A DNA stretch of 64,000 nucleotides from Brachycybe producta (lineage: Eukaryota > Arthropoda > Diplopoda > Playtdesmida > Andrognathidae), in the NCBI GenBank assembly GCA_036925085.1, contig JAUPFP010000009.1, positions 3,616,461 through 3,680,460 on the forward strand, read 5' to 3'. Numbering within the stretch: position 1 is the stretch's first letter; each line of letters opens with the position of its first letter. Of the stretch, positions 10,255 through 20,478 are shown one piece after another. The position numbers and the translations under genes were made by a program. The notes under the pieces are model-generated. The model searched no databases. It saw nothing but the letters and a program-made list of their open reading frames with translations, and was not told the origin of the DNA.

Positions 10255-10517
10255 TCGTTTTGTTGTGAGTCTCTGGCGTTTCACAAGTGAGCGCTTTGTA
10301 AAAAGCGAGGAGAGTGGCCGATGACGACACTTCTTGAAAGTGTAGTGAAAAAAATGTTCTTTATATCAAGTGGATTTGTTTCATGATTTGTTGCGAATTT
10401 GCGATTGTGCTTCCCTCTAGTGGTATTATTATGTGAATGAATTGATGTTTTTTTTTCGCTGAGGTTTGGTTGTTTTCACGCGATTTTTACGTTTTTAAAA
10501 CACTTTTCAGTTATAAA

Positions 10518-10640
10518 ATGGCAATTACGAACAGGGAAACGTTAGCAAACGACATCGAAAGTTTCATTCTATCGTCGGAAACGACCGTGAAGAGTATTAT
10601 TAATGATTTAGGTTGGTCTTTAGAACACATGTGGAAGAAG
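10518..10640 (+). CDS. SNRNP48: SNRNP48 exon 1 (start codon exon)
   Basis: The ATG is at 10518-10520 in context TATAAAATGG, and the donor GTAAGA follows AAG at 10640. Residues 1-41, phase 0 exit. The frame is open further upstream to an ATG at 10470, but that adds residues of no family resemblance, so 10518 is preferred. The end GW-S-LE matches the family N terminus. Confidence 0.85.
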
Positions 10641-13600
10641 GTAAGACGCAAAGCCGCCGTCACAGCGAAGATTTGGCGCCAAAAATGACTAAGACATGTT
10701 TCGCGAAGAGTTCGATCTCGATACTGATTAAATAATTACTATTTCTTAACGTATCCGAGTTGGAAAAAACCATATGAAAATTGCTTTGTAGGAGATTTTA
10801 AAGACTTAATTAAAAAAAAGTTCTCTTCTTTATGGCACTATTAACTTCAATAGCGCCCGATAGATGGCGTCTACTCGCGGTTTGTCGTTAGCTCGTGTTG
10901 ACATGATTAAGATAAGCACGTGTCTGTTGGTTTTGAAGGTCTTGTGTGTGTAGCGATCGTCGCGTTGCACGTGTTGAGATACACGGGTTTAAACGCAGGG
11001 AACGTGAGGCGCAGTCTGCAGACATTGTTTCTTAGAGACCAAATTTTTTTTTATTTCAAGGTGTATAGAGGCTGCAGACAGGTCTGTGAGACAGAAAGAA
11101 GCACTGTTCAATGACAGACCGTGTCTGCGGACCGCATCATATAGTATATGGCCAGTTTTATAACGAAAAACCGCAATGCATTAGCAGATTTGCACAGCAT
11201 ATTAGTTAGGAGTGGGTAAGAGTAGAACGGAACCGTTTGTACTCGGTTCGGAACCTTTTTATTCGGTTTGCTATTTTTATTAAAAAAAAAACACCGTTCC
11301 GATCATTTCGTGGATCTTGACGAACCGGTTTCCAATATGCATTAGCAGATTTCTATAGCACATTAGTTAGAATTGGGAAAAGGTAAAACCGAACTGAATC
11401 TACTCGGTTTGGAACCAGTTTTGAACCGTTGTCCTGTTCTGCAATTGCTGGACATTTTTATTCAAATAAAACTTAAATTTGTTTTCGAAGTTGCTTTGAA
11501 AATTATGCTTTTTTATCGTTTTTTTTTTTGTTAAAAAGGACGATTCCTGTGAAGTTTGTCCTTTAGATGCTGGTCATTTGGTTCCTACGAAGTCACTTCA
11601 AAAACACGTTGAAATCTGTTCTTCCGTTAAAGACGGATACAGCAAAGAAGAAATCGTAAGAGAGACTAACGTTCGGAGCCCGTAATCGACTTACGATTTC
11701 TAATGTAGTTTTCTCTCTTTAAATTGTCTTTAGAAGTCCCTTCCGCCGGATCCCAAGTTTTGTTACGAGAGTTGTAACAACGTCGTTACTGTTCCGTTCG
11801 GTTTGTTTCGTTGTTTCAGACTGCATTGTCGTTTTCGAAGCGTCTGTCGTTGTTGTTTTTTTTTTTTTTTACTTTGTCGGTTTTATGTTCTCTTTTTTGC
11901 AAGATGATGAAGTTCAAGATACGGTCCTACGATCGATCGGTTCACAAGACGGAAAAGAAAAAGGTTCGTGTTTCGAAACTTATTCAATTTTTTAAAATGT
12001 TTTTTTTTAAGATGCTCATATTTTTATTTGTTGTCGAGTTAAAATGTAGCAAAATTAAAAGAAACTAGAAAGTATTTTAGAAACTAGAAGGATGTCTCAA
12101 GGTGTGACTATTAGGTTTTTAATTAGAATTAATTACAAGTGATGCCACTAGATGGAGTTACGTGGATTCAAGTGGCCACGCCCCATGGACGTGGGTAAAT
12201 TCAAGAAGCGAATTTACCGGTACAAAGTATGTAGGGTTTTAAACGCATTTTTTAAACAAAACTCATTGTCTTTTCGAAACTTGATGAATAAATGAAGCAA
12301 CTGAACCCTTTTTTTTGCGACGATCTGTTCGTAAATAATTATTTTATAACAGTTTTTAAAACGCTGACAACAGCAAAATCCAAAAATCGGCTATTTTAAA
12401 CTGTCATAAAACGATTATTTCCTAACAGATCGTCGGGAAAAAAAGGGTTCACTCGCTTCATTTATTTGTCAAGTTTCGAAAAGACAATGAGTTTTGTTTA
12501 AAAACCTGCTTTTAAAAACCTACATACTTTGTACTGGTAAATTCGCTGTTTGAACGGGTCAGGATTAAAAGATGAATGGATGAACATTGAGGGTTACTCT
12601 AAAACCCGACACAGAATGCACATAGAATTGGATGAGCACTATATTAATATGGATGAACACAAATTTTAAAAGGATGAACATGGTTTTATGGGAGATGGAC
12701 GTGGTTTAACGTCGGTCGGGTGTTCGGTTTTTTTTTTCAGACACGAAAACGAAACGAAAAATACCAAAGACGATGGACCGTTCGTTATCCGACTTTACTC
12801 GAGAGGAACGGTTGGCGATCTACGATTACGCCGTGGCTCGAAGCAAGGTGGTCGCTAAGGACGCCGGGATTCGTATCGAAGAGATGAATCTGAATTTCGA
12901 ACAACGAGAAGGTTCAAATTTTAGGCCGAAAAATAGTTAAAATGTCCATTGTCTTCATTTTGATCTGTATTTTTTCGGGGGGTGGTTTTGAAATATTAGA
13001 CAAAGAGAAACCGAAGTCGTTTCTTGAAGTTTTGGCCGAGCAACGAGATTATAAGAGAAGGCGTCAATCGTATCGTGCGAAAAACGTCCACATCACCAAG
13101 AAATCTTATACGGAGGTTTTGAAATTTCGTTCAAACTTTAAAAGACAGGGTTGAAAGAAAATTTATTATTTAAGGTGGCTGAATAGATGTTTATTTTGTT
13201 TTTGTCCCTCCAGATGGCGCCACTGCAGTGGCTGTTATGTTCTGTAAGAGGTCTCTTTCCCCTCCACCCGCGGTTTGGGAAAACATTACGAAAAATTCGA
13301 AGTGTTTATTTAGTTGGTGATAATGCTAAAAGCTTTTTCGTAATAATATCTTTGAAAATAAACTATTTACAGCAATTTTAAAATTTATTTTTTTGTATTA
13401 ATATTTCATGAAAAATGTTTTCGGTTTTTCCAGTCGGCTAGAACAAGTTTATTTTGAAAGGTAACATGATGAAAATTACTACTATAATCACTTCCTGTGA
13501 GGTTGAGGTAATTTCATGATGCTATCTTTCAAAATAAACTATTTACAGCAATTTTAAAATTTATTTTTTTGCATTAATATTTCATGAAAATTGTTTTTGC

Positions 13601-16201
13601 TTTTTTCAGTCGGCTAAAAAAAAGTTTATTTTGAAAGATAACATGATGAAAATTACTACTATAATCACTTCCTGTGAGATTGAGGTAATTTCATGATGCT
13701 ATCTTTTAAAATAAACTACAGCGATTTTAAAATAATCTTATTTTTTTGCATCAATATTTGATGAAAATTTTTTTCGGCTGAAAAAAAAAGTTCATTTTGA
13801 AATATATAATCAATACTATACTATATCATTACTGTGGGGGTTAAGTTTCTAATGATGCTATTTTTCAAAATAAACCTTTTAGAGCCGTTTTAAAATGATC
13901 TACTTTTTTTAATAAAAAAATCAATGTTTCTTGAAAATTATTTTCGCCTTTTTAATCGGCTAAAAAAAATTATTTTGAAAGATATAATGAAAACTATTTT
14001 TATCATCACTTCCGGTTTGAGGGGGGGGGGTTGAATTCTTCAGCCGCTTTAAATCAAACAGCCCTGTTTTTTTAAAAAAAAGTTTCGCTGTTCATTTTTT
14101 AACGATCTTTCGTTTTCATTAATAAAGGTGATGCGTGATGTGATCGAGAAACAGATGGAATATCTCGATCCCGAAACGAAGGAAGGTTCGATCGAAACAG
14201 CAAACGAATCGTCCGACGGACATAACTACAGAGATGCGGATTCGTCTCGAGAGTTCGAACGTAGTTACGGCGAGAGGGAAGATTCTCGAAGGAGACGATC
14301 GAGAAGTCGGTCTTTGGGTGGAGACAAATGGAGAGGTCGAAGCGAATCGAATCGGACGGAAGATCATTACAGAGAAAGGTACATTTTTCAATTTATATTA
14401 AGTTTTAACGTACGTCGACTGTCGGTAATCATCGGTTGTCACAGTTTTCAAAGGGAAAAGAAAATAATCACATATTTTAATTGTTTTAAAATAATTCATT
14501 TTCCATAAATTCATTTTGTAAGCAGCCATTTGCAAAACATGTAACTGGATGAGAATAGAATTCACCAAAGCGCAAGTAAATGATTGCTCGTGTTCCCTTG
14601 AAATGCTCACGTTGCGTTCATACCATAGCGATTGTGTTCTCGTTCGCAGTTGATCCATCGTTTACGGCGAGCACTCTTGAGTTTTAGCTGATTGAGAATT
14701 GAATTCAACAATACAGTAATCGCCGTCCACACTAAACGAGCACGATGTATGGCCATCTACCCGATATTTTTTGAACATGAGCAACTTCTCGCCAGATGAT
14801 TAAGGATGCTATACACGGTGCTACCGTTGACGTTAATCGCTGGCTTCTTTTCTTCCTCACTCGGGGCGAAATTTTTGGGTTGACAGAGTCGCGAGCATTA
14901 AATGGTTTACACAGTGCTGCTCCAATGTATGAGGTCGCGAGCGTTTGGAGAGTGGTTTGTTTCGAACGGCCGGTCTCTTGACCGGACTCGAACCAAATTC
15001 ATTTGTTCTGTTTTTACTGAAAATGCATTTTGTCTTCTTACTTTACTAATTAATATAACATTATTGACTATTAAGAGACTATCGGCATGAAGAAAATGAA
15101 TATGATGCAATATCTGGTATAGCCATTTAACATGGCGTGCGTTTGGTTTTCGTTTAGTCGTTTTTTCGCTTGTAGTTATGTTTGAAACGTAGTTTAAAGT
15201 GCAATAAGCACTCAAATATACTGTGAATCCACTGATAATTTTGCAAAACCTAGTTATGATTCCTTCTATTTTTAAAATAATTCTCAAAATAGCCTATATG
15301 CTAATTGCCGTAGACAAACAGTTAGTTTCTAATCGTCTATGGAAATTATCATGAAGGCTATTTTGAGAACTATTTTAAAAATAGAATGAGCCATAACTAG
15401 ATTTAGCAAAAGTATTAGTGGATTCGCAGTATATTTGAGTGCTCATTGCACTTCTAATTACGTTTCAAAAATGACTTGTGTGTCAGAAAACGAATGTGAA
15501 CGAAAACCCGAACACACGCCATATTAAACAGCTATACCAGATATTGCGTAATCATAATCTCAGTTTTTTTTTATATAGACTCCTATAGGAAAAATGTATT
15601 ACTGGAGATCCTGGCGCCATCTAATGGTTATTTTCTTGAACTTGCCCCATGCAGATAGCCTTGTAATCAGGAAATGTAGAAATGAGATTTTTAAATTAAA
15701 ATGAGATTTGAATTCGCCCTTTTTGAGAACAGCGCTGGCAGCGAACTGCTCCCATTGCTACACCACTGCCTAGTTCAGAAAACTTGAAGTTCATTGGTCA
15801 AAGTGTCTTCTTGAACTTTTTTTTCGGCCTTTGGAAAAAAAAATTTCTATCATTTTTTGACGTTATTTTTTCTTTCGATTTAGATCTCGTAACTTCGACG
15901 AATCTTCTAGAGATTCGAGGAGTCGTAAGCGACATCGAAGTCGGACACCGACACGAACGAACCTCGGTCCGAAACAAAAGTGAGAAAAATCCATTTCTTT
16001 TGATACATTTCTTTCGTTTATTAATAATATTTTTGCTTTTATTTATTGAGAAATGATCGCAGAAACGAGAGCGTTTCACCTTCTTCTCTTACTCCGACAG
16101 CTCGTCACCATCGTGACGGAAGTTCGAGACACAGAAAAAAACATAAACATCATCATCATCATCATCACAAGCGGAAAAGCTCGGCAAGAGACCGAGACTG
16201 A
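10518..16201 (+). CDS. SNRNP48: U11/U12 small nuclear ribonucleoprotein 48 kDa protein, complete gene of nine coding exons
   Basis: SNRNP48 is part of the U11/U12 di-snRNP of the minor spliceosome, acts in the nucleus and contacts U12-type 5' splice sites. Joining 10518-10640, 11539-11655, 11734-11800, 11904-11963, 12741-12911, 13000-13115, 14128-14378, 15884-15979 and 16063-16201 gives one frame of 379 residues. Seen in order: an N-terminal helical stretch ending DLGWSLEH; a CHHC zinc finger (C48, H54, H64, C68); FCYESC; a DFTREERLAIYDYAV helix; the signature block DYKRRRQSYRAKNVHITKKS (196-215); and an Arg/Ser-rich tail ending in a run of seven His. The signature block and CHHC finger identify the family. 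The human protein is somewhat shorter (about 340 residues); the extra length is mostly tail. All visible introns have GT-AG ends. The gene is convergent with the PKI gene. Confidence 0.95.
11150..11470. repeat. Family C repeat (GAACCG/CGGTTC-rich), tandem pair
   Basis: Two diverged copies sit head-to-tail in SNRNP48 intron 1. Each has GCATTAGCAGATTT, then CACATTAGTTAG, then GAAC-CGGTTC motifs. Relatives are at 3100-3225 and 30795-31065. Confidence 0.65.
11539..11655 (+). CDS. SNRNP48: SNRNP48 exon 2: CHHC zinc finger
   Basis: Residues 42-80, phase 0 at both ends; acceptor TTAAAAAG and donor GTAAGA. It encodes C-P-L-D-x2-H-x2-P-x3-L-x2-H-x3-C, the U11-48K type CHHC finger known to bind the 5' splice site region, followed by GYSKEEI. 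Confidence 0.92.
11734..11800 (+). CDS. SNRNP48: SNRNP48 exon 3
   Basis: A 67-bp exon, phase 0 in and phase 1 out, between TCTTTAG and donor GTTTGT. It encodes KSLPPDPKFCYES...TVPF, matching the family position where FFYEN...VP occurs. The donor is non-consensus but keeps frame with the next two exons. Confidence 0.78.
11904..11963 (+). CDS. SNRNP48: SNRNP48 exon 4 (microexon, 60 bp)
   Basis: Phase 1 in and out, acceptor TTTTTTGCAAG, donor GTTCGT. It encodes DDEVQDTVLRSIGSQDGKEK. Because its length is a multiple of three, skipping it would keep the frame, so alternative inclusion is possible. Confidence 0.7.
12092..12690. repeat. Repeats in SNRNP48 intron 4
   Basis: 12092-12560 is a copy of the 8110-8829 element (AAGGTGTGACTATTAGG; GATGCCACTAGATGGAGTTA; facing CGATCTGTTC segments). 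12556-12690 carries GGATGAACA-type short repeats that recur at 60960-61080. No coding. Confidence 0.65.
12741..12911 (+). CDS. SNRNP48: SNRNP48 exon 5
   Basis: The acceptor is TTTTTTTCAG and the donor GTTCAA; phase 1 to phase 1. It encodes TKTKRKIPKT, then DFTREERLAIYDYAVARSK, which aligns with the family helix following the conserved DLTQADRLALYDF-type motif, and ends NFEQRE. Confidence 0.9.
13000..13115 (+). CDS. SNRNP48: SNRNP48 exon 6: signature block
   Basis: Phase 1 in, phase 0 out. It encodes KPKSFLEVLAEQRDYKRRRQ and SYRAKNVHITKKSYTE, the most conserved block of the family. The acceptor is ATATTAG, with a G-rich stretch upstream instead of a strong pyrimidine tract. The donor is GTTTTG. 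The peptide itself leaves no doubt about the exon. Confidence 0.95.
13172..14040. repeat. Transposon end plus 176-bp tandem array in intron 6
   Basis: Starts with the left end TTAAGGTGGCTGAATAGATG of the element also found at 2966. From about 13340 to 13990 roughly four units of about 176 bp follow, each with AACATGATGAAAATTACTAC, ATCACTTCC and TCATGATGCTATCTTTCAAA. The last units are more diverged and end in a G9 run near 14022. Confidence 0.7.
14128..14378 (+). CDS. SNRNP48: SNRNP48 exon 7
   Basis: Acceptor AATAAAG, donor GTACAT; phase 0 to phase 2. It starts VMRDVIEKQMEYL, continuing the conserved helix directly from exon 6, then becomes acidic and Ser-rich, then Arg/Ser-rich (RRRRSRSRS). 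ATG 14131 is not a start. Confidence 0.9.
14520..15565. repeat. Repeats in SNRNP48 intron 7
   Basis: 14560-14850 is related to the 19620-19872 element (GCGCAAG..ATTTGCTCGTGTTCCCTTG; AATCGCCGTCCACACTAAAC). 15095-15565 is a foldback with arms AATATCTGGTATAGCCATTT and CAGCTATACCAGATATTGCG plus inner ACCTAGTTATG-like arms. No coding frame here is supported. Confidence 0.65.
15884..15979 (+). CDS. SNRNP48: SNRNP48 exon 8
   Basis: Acceptor TTCGATTTAG, donor GTGAGA; phase 2 to phase 2. It encodes SRNFDESSRDSRSRKRHRSR and a short TPTRTN stretch, an RS-like segment. If the donor were not used, translation would stop at a TGA four codons after it starts reading the intron. Confidence 0.82.
16063..16201 (+). 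CDS. SNRNP48: SNRNP48 exon 9 (terminal, His/Arg/Lys-rich)
   Basis: Acceptor GATCGCAG, stop TGA 16199-16201. It encodes NESVSPSSLTPTARHHRDGS, then RHRKKHK, seven His and KRKSSARDRD. A His/Lys/Arg-rich end is usual in this family. The CAT repeat makes the His run prone to length change. Confidence 0.85.
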
Positions 16202-16817
16202 AATAGATGTTATTTCGGCCCCAGTTCTGCTTCTAACTCTGGTAGGGGAAAAGGTTTTTTTTTTATTGTTATTATTCCTTTTATGGATCTTTTTTTAATG
16301 TTGAACGTATGAAACATTTGAATTTTGGTTGCATAAAAAAAACACCGAAGAAGAAGAAAAGTGTTTTTATTATTTGCATTGTCTTTTATTAAGCGAAAAA
16401 AATGAACTTTCTAGGAAGCAATTTTTTTTTTTTTACATAAAAGATAAAAAGAACAAAAAAAAAGGGTTATGAGGAATTGGAGACAAAGCAGTTTTTTATG
16501 CGCTCTCGGAGAGATAAAAATGTATGAAGTGGGTGGGGAATCAGTTATAAAAGTAAACTCGAGTTGGTTTTTCGAGGACGAAATGAAATGAAAAAAAAAA
16601 AAAAAAGAAACGAGTGAGAAACTTCGAAAAAGAACCATGATGAGAATTGATGGTGGTTAAAAATTTAGAATGAAATGAAAAGTTTCGTTTTGCAGTCGGT
16701 TAAAACCGTTCCTTCGTCTTTTTTTAAAATACGGTGAAAACCGTTTAACACGAAAACGGATAATACCGAGAGAAAAAAAATCGGATAACAAGAAAATTTT
16801 TTTCGTCCTGTTCCTTA
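16202..16817 (+). other. Downstream flank of SNRNP48; no further gene
   Basis: Long T and A runs, no canonical AATAAA found close to the stop. Presumably contains the 3' UTR, but the end cannot be placed by eye. Confidence 0.4.
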
Positions 16818-17582
16818 AGGTGGGTGGACGTACACGGTCCGATTTGTTGGAATGAACAGTGTTGAAACCAACAAGAAAAGACGTTCAACATGTCCAGATA
16901 CACGGGCATACATGCAAGTACATCCAACAATGAATTTATCATTAACAGCAGCGGTACAAAATATCGAAACATTCTTATGAATTTAATCTCATCTATACGT
17001 GCTCCTGATTGGCTATAAATAAGCCTTCCAACACTTTATTTTGCAGGATTGAAGTAGAGCAGGGCCTACTTTTGTTGGCTATGTTGGATGCTGGAACGAC
17101 TATCAGGCATACACGATCCAATTTGTTGGTTTCAACACTTGATTCCAATAAATCGGACCATGTATGTGCATTGTGCACCTTTAAGGTGGGTGGGCGTACA
17201 GTGTACACGGTCCGATTTATTGGTATCAACAGTGTTGAAGTCAACAAATTGGATCGTGTATGCCTGAATAAAACTGTGTTGGTTCCAGCATCCAACATAG
17301 CCAACAAACGTCGGACCTGCTCTACTTTAGTCCTCCAAGCAAAATAACAGTGTTGGAAGACTTATAGCCAATCAGGAGCAAAGTATAAATGAGAACATCT
17401 TAAGTGGAGATTTAAATTCACAACATTTTTGTGGATATTTTGTACTGCTGTTAATGATAAATTCGTTGTTGGACGGACGTACGTATGTATGCCCCGGTGT
17501 ATGTGGACATGTTGAACGTCTTGGTTTGTTGGTTTCAACACTGTTGGTTCCAATAAATTGGACCGTGTATGCCCAACTTTAG
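16818..17582. mobile_element. 765-bp foldback, AAGGTGGGTGGACGTACACG ends
   Basis: Three nested pairs of arms share one centre. The outer arms 16818-16970 and 17434-17582 share GGTCCGATTTGTTGG and CATTAACAGCAGCGGTACAA. The middle arms share TGATTGGCTATAAATAAGCC and ATGTTGGATGCTGGAAC. The inner arms around 17105-17270 share ATACACGATCCAATTTGTTG. Almost the whole element could form one hairpin. No gene. Confidence 0.8.
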
Positions 17583-17730
17583 AATAACAAAAAAAAAATC
17601 CACAATCTCTTACAATGAAAGTTAATCTCAAATGTCAGAAGGTAAGAAACGATTACCTGTGCTATTTTATGCCACTCCTATTTGTTTGACGAGAACTGAC
17701 GTCGCGTAAATCCAAACACAACACACATAG

Positions 17731-18093
17731 GTAGGCTTGCCACCCGTCCTCCTTTGTGGAGAATAGTCCTCCATTTTTTTAACCGAAACAATTTGTTTTG
17801 GTTGAAAAAAAAAACCGTATTTAAGTTTTTATAAAATTTATTGTGTGGAGGACATGTTTGCCTTCGTGGAGGACGGAGGGACATTTTTGCCTTCGCGGAA
17901 GAAAGAAGGGACATTTTTGCCTTCGCGGAAGAAAGAAGGGACATTTTTGCCTTCACGGAAGACGGAGGGACATTTTTGCCTTCACGGAAGACGGAGGGAC
18001 ATTTTTGCCTTCGCGGAAGACGGAGGGACATTTTTGCCTTCGTGGAGGACGGAGGGACGTTTCTTTCGAAAAGGAGGACGGGTGGCAAAGCCT
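17731..18093. mobile_element. TIR element with internal 29-30 bp minisatellite
   Basis: The ends TAGGCTTGCCACCCGTCCTC and GAGGACGGGTGGCAAAGCCT are inverted; ACACATAG on both sides (17723-17730 and 18094-18101) is an 8-bp target duplication. About seven units of GGACATTTTTGCCTTCGCGG + AAGA(C/A)GGAG type fill 17848-18055. These give open frames on both strands that are not genes. Confidence 0.85.
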
Positions 18094-18101
18094 ACACATA
18101 G

Positions 18102-18520
18102 CACAGAGCAAAATGTGTCAAAAGATAGATCGAGGAACGTTTGCACACAGCTCAGAACGTGGATTTAGAAGCTCAAGGCGTGCATGAAAATGCACCTCCT
18201 TTCGTGTTAGTTGCACGACGGATTTACTACTTGTAATTATTTTGATCGTAAGTTACTTTCCTAAGTAATTATTTGAAAAGTCACTGAAAACATTTTTTTT
18301 AAAAAAAATGTGAACACAAGAGACAGAAACAAAGCAACAAAGTCATTTTTTTTATTCATTCCTCAATGTTTTTTGTTTATTTTACTTCGATATTATATAG
18401 AAAACTCACACACATTAGAAATTTTTTTAAACACAAATTAATTAAATTAATCTAAATAAAAATGGGTTCAACTTTTGACAAGTTTTTTTTTTGTTTTTGA
18501 TTTGATAGAAACAAACTATT
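18102..18520. other. No gene seen; weak repeat similarity
   Basis: AT-rich. CACACAGCTCAGAACGTGGA and GCGTGCATGAAAATGCACCT resemble 63115-63160 and may be an old repeat. No exon or RNA gene is supported. Confidence 0.45.
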
Positions 18521-18525
18521 GGTTG

Positions 18526-18584
18526 GTCTTCTAGCACTAAACTGTTATAGCTATTATTGCTATAACAGTTTAGTGCTAGAAGAA
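18526..18584. repeat. Perfect short palindrome
   Basis: CTTCTAGCACTAAACTGTTA and its complement flank a short TAGCTATTATTGCTA centre, giving a strong hairpin. No further element ends are seen. Confidence 0.8.
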
Positions 18585-18639
18585 GTTCGTGTTAACATTC
18601 TAACGACAGACTGTCGTACATGTAGTTGTCCACAAGAAA

Positions 18640-19320
18640 GAAATTTGGTACTTGATTCACTTGAACCCTCCAAGCAGGGTTACTTTTTGAAGAAGAAAAA
18701 AACACTTGTTTAAGGATAATAAAATTAGTTTTTTTTCTGTTACAATCTTGTTTTGAGGATTCAAGTTCAAGTGCCAAGTTTTCTTCAATTTTAGCCGTTT
18801 GGCACTTAGCACTTGAACTTCAACTTGAGTATTAAGCGTAAGTAAAAACTTTAAAAAGTTAAAAAAAAGTTTTAAAGTTTTTACTTACGCTTGAACCCTC
18901 CAAGCAGGAATACAACATTTAAAATTCTGTTTAAAGGGTTTCCTGTTGGAAGCCCGTTTAGAGGGTTCAGGTTATGGTTCAGGTTATAGTTCAGATGTCA
19001 AGTTATTTCTTTTTCTTTGAAATTTTTAAGTTTTAACTTCAACTTCAACCGTCCAATCGGAATTAAAATATTAGAAACTATTATTTAAAGGGTGCTCTAT
19101 AAAATAGGGTTTTTTATCCGTTAGAACCCTGTTTAGAGTGCTCAATATGTAGTTCAAGTGTGAAGTTTTTTGTTGTCAATTTTGTTTGGCTTTGGAATTT
19201 TCAAGTTTTAACTTCGACTCAAACCCTCCAAGCAGATAAAATCCTGTTTAAAGGATTATTAAGTAAATAAATTTTTTTTTCTGTTGGAACCCTGTTTAGA
19301 GAGTTCAAGTGCCAAGTTTT
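18640..19320. repeat. Degenerate repeats with CTTGAACCCTCCAAGCAGG motif
   Basis: At least five diverged copies of ACTTGAACCCTCCAAGCAGG followed by GAACCCTGTTTAGAGGGTTC-type complements occur at irregular 130-250 bp spacing. Similar sequence occurs at 55770-56060 and near 56365. Confidence 0.6.
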
Positions 19321-19619
19321 TTTGTTTTGAATTTGGGCCTTAAAGACTTGAGGGAGAGGAGGAGGAGGAGGAAAGGGGGTGATTTACAGGGTGACTCAAA
19401 ATTCGGTTTTTTTTTTGTTATACAGGGTGACTAAAAACAACTTTTTTTTCTCTCCAAATTTATTTAAATTTTTTTGTTACCATTTTATTTTATTTTCGTT
19501 CAATTAGTATTTAAGTAGAAATTACTTCTTGTTTTTCATTTATAAAATTTCCGACTTTTCAATTCTAACAATATTCACGTCAATTGTAAAACATTGTGTG
19601 AGCATTTTTAATTGTTTTA

Positions 19620-19872
19620 AGCATGGGTACCCATTCGCCAAAAGAGCGAGCAAGAGCAAGCATTTGCTCGTTTTCCCTTGGGAAAATGCTCACCTTGCGT
19701 CCATACTGGAGCGAATATGTTGTTGTTCGCCTATACAATAATCACCGCAAACACTAAATGAGCACGAACAAGTTTTTTCTTTGATGTACCGCCATCCACC
19801 CTATCTTTTTTTAAACGCGAGCGAATGTTTGCTCGCTCGCTCTTGTTCGCTCTTTTGGTGAATACCCTGCTT
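19620..19872. mobile_element. TIR element, GGGTACCCATTCGCCAAAAG ends
   Basis: The left end GGGTACCCATTCGCCAAAAG continues AGCGAGCAAGAGC. The right end mirrors it as GCTCGCTCTTGTTCGCTCTT followed by TTGGTGAATACCC. A diverged relative lies at 14560-14850. Confidence 0.75.
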
Positions 19873-20478
19873 TAGTTTACTAAGCAGAAAGCCAAAGAAC
19901 AAAAAAAAAGGGGTAATAATTTGTTTATGCAAATTAGACGCACACGTGCAAGAATGGCAAATGACAATGATACAGATGGAGACAAGTGATAAGCAACGTG
20001 TGGCACGAGAGCTACATGATGTCGCCATTTGAATTGTTGGTAATTGAAGGGCTCGCGAGCCGCTTGTTGAGAATCGTTTGTTATAAATAGGTCTTTTTTT
20101 CGCTTAACTTTTTTATATCCATCACTAATGACAACGTTTATCGATCGGATTTTCTTTGATAAACTGTCAAAATCGAAAGAACAAAACGTTAAAAGTGTGG
20201 GAAACTCTTTGAAAATTAATTTATTCTAAAAAAAAATGTGGATTTAGGACACTCGAAAGTAAAATTATCAGATCGATTTAAACGTGTGTTTTAAAACTTA
20301 AAGAATTTTTTCAATGTTTGTTATAAATTAGTATTGTAATTGTCAGGGCTCAGATTTTCGGGGTACGGCGCGCCTTAAAAGAATAAGCGACTTGCAAAGT
20401 GTGCTCAGCTCAATACAATCGTTTGCCCCCCCCCCTCCCCCTTTTATGAGCGTCAGACTAAATAACAAGCCAATTATG
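19873..20478. other. No gene seen
   Basis: Unique-looking AT-rich DNA with a short C-run near 20430. The minus-strand frame at 19801-20028 overlaps the neighbouring TIR and has no splice or family support. Confidence 0.45.

Noticed and set aside
11801..11819. A 19-bp intron between GTTTGT and TTTCAG directly after SNRNP48 exon 3
   Set aside because: Too short for splicing, and the following reading does not resemble the family; joining to 11904 keeps frame and resembles the expected region.
14907..15287. 126-residue minus-strand frame
   Set aside because: It lies in a foldback repeat within SNRNP48 intron 7 and has no family resemblance.
17841..18187. Plus and minus frames of 86-136 residues with repeated motifs
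   Set aside because: They span the 29-30 bp minisatellite inside a TIR element; several frames on both strands are open together.
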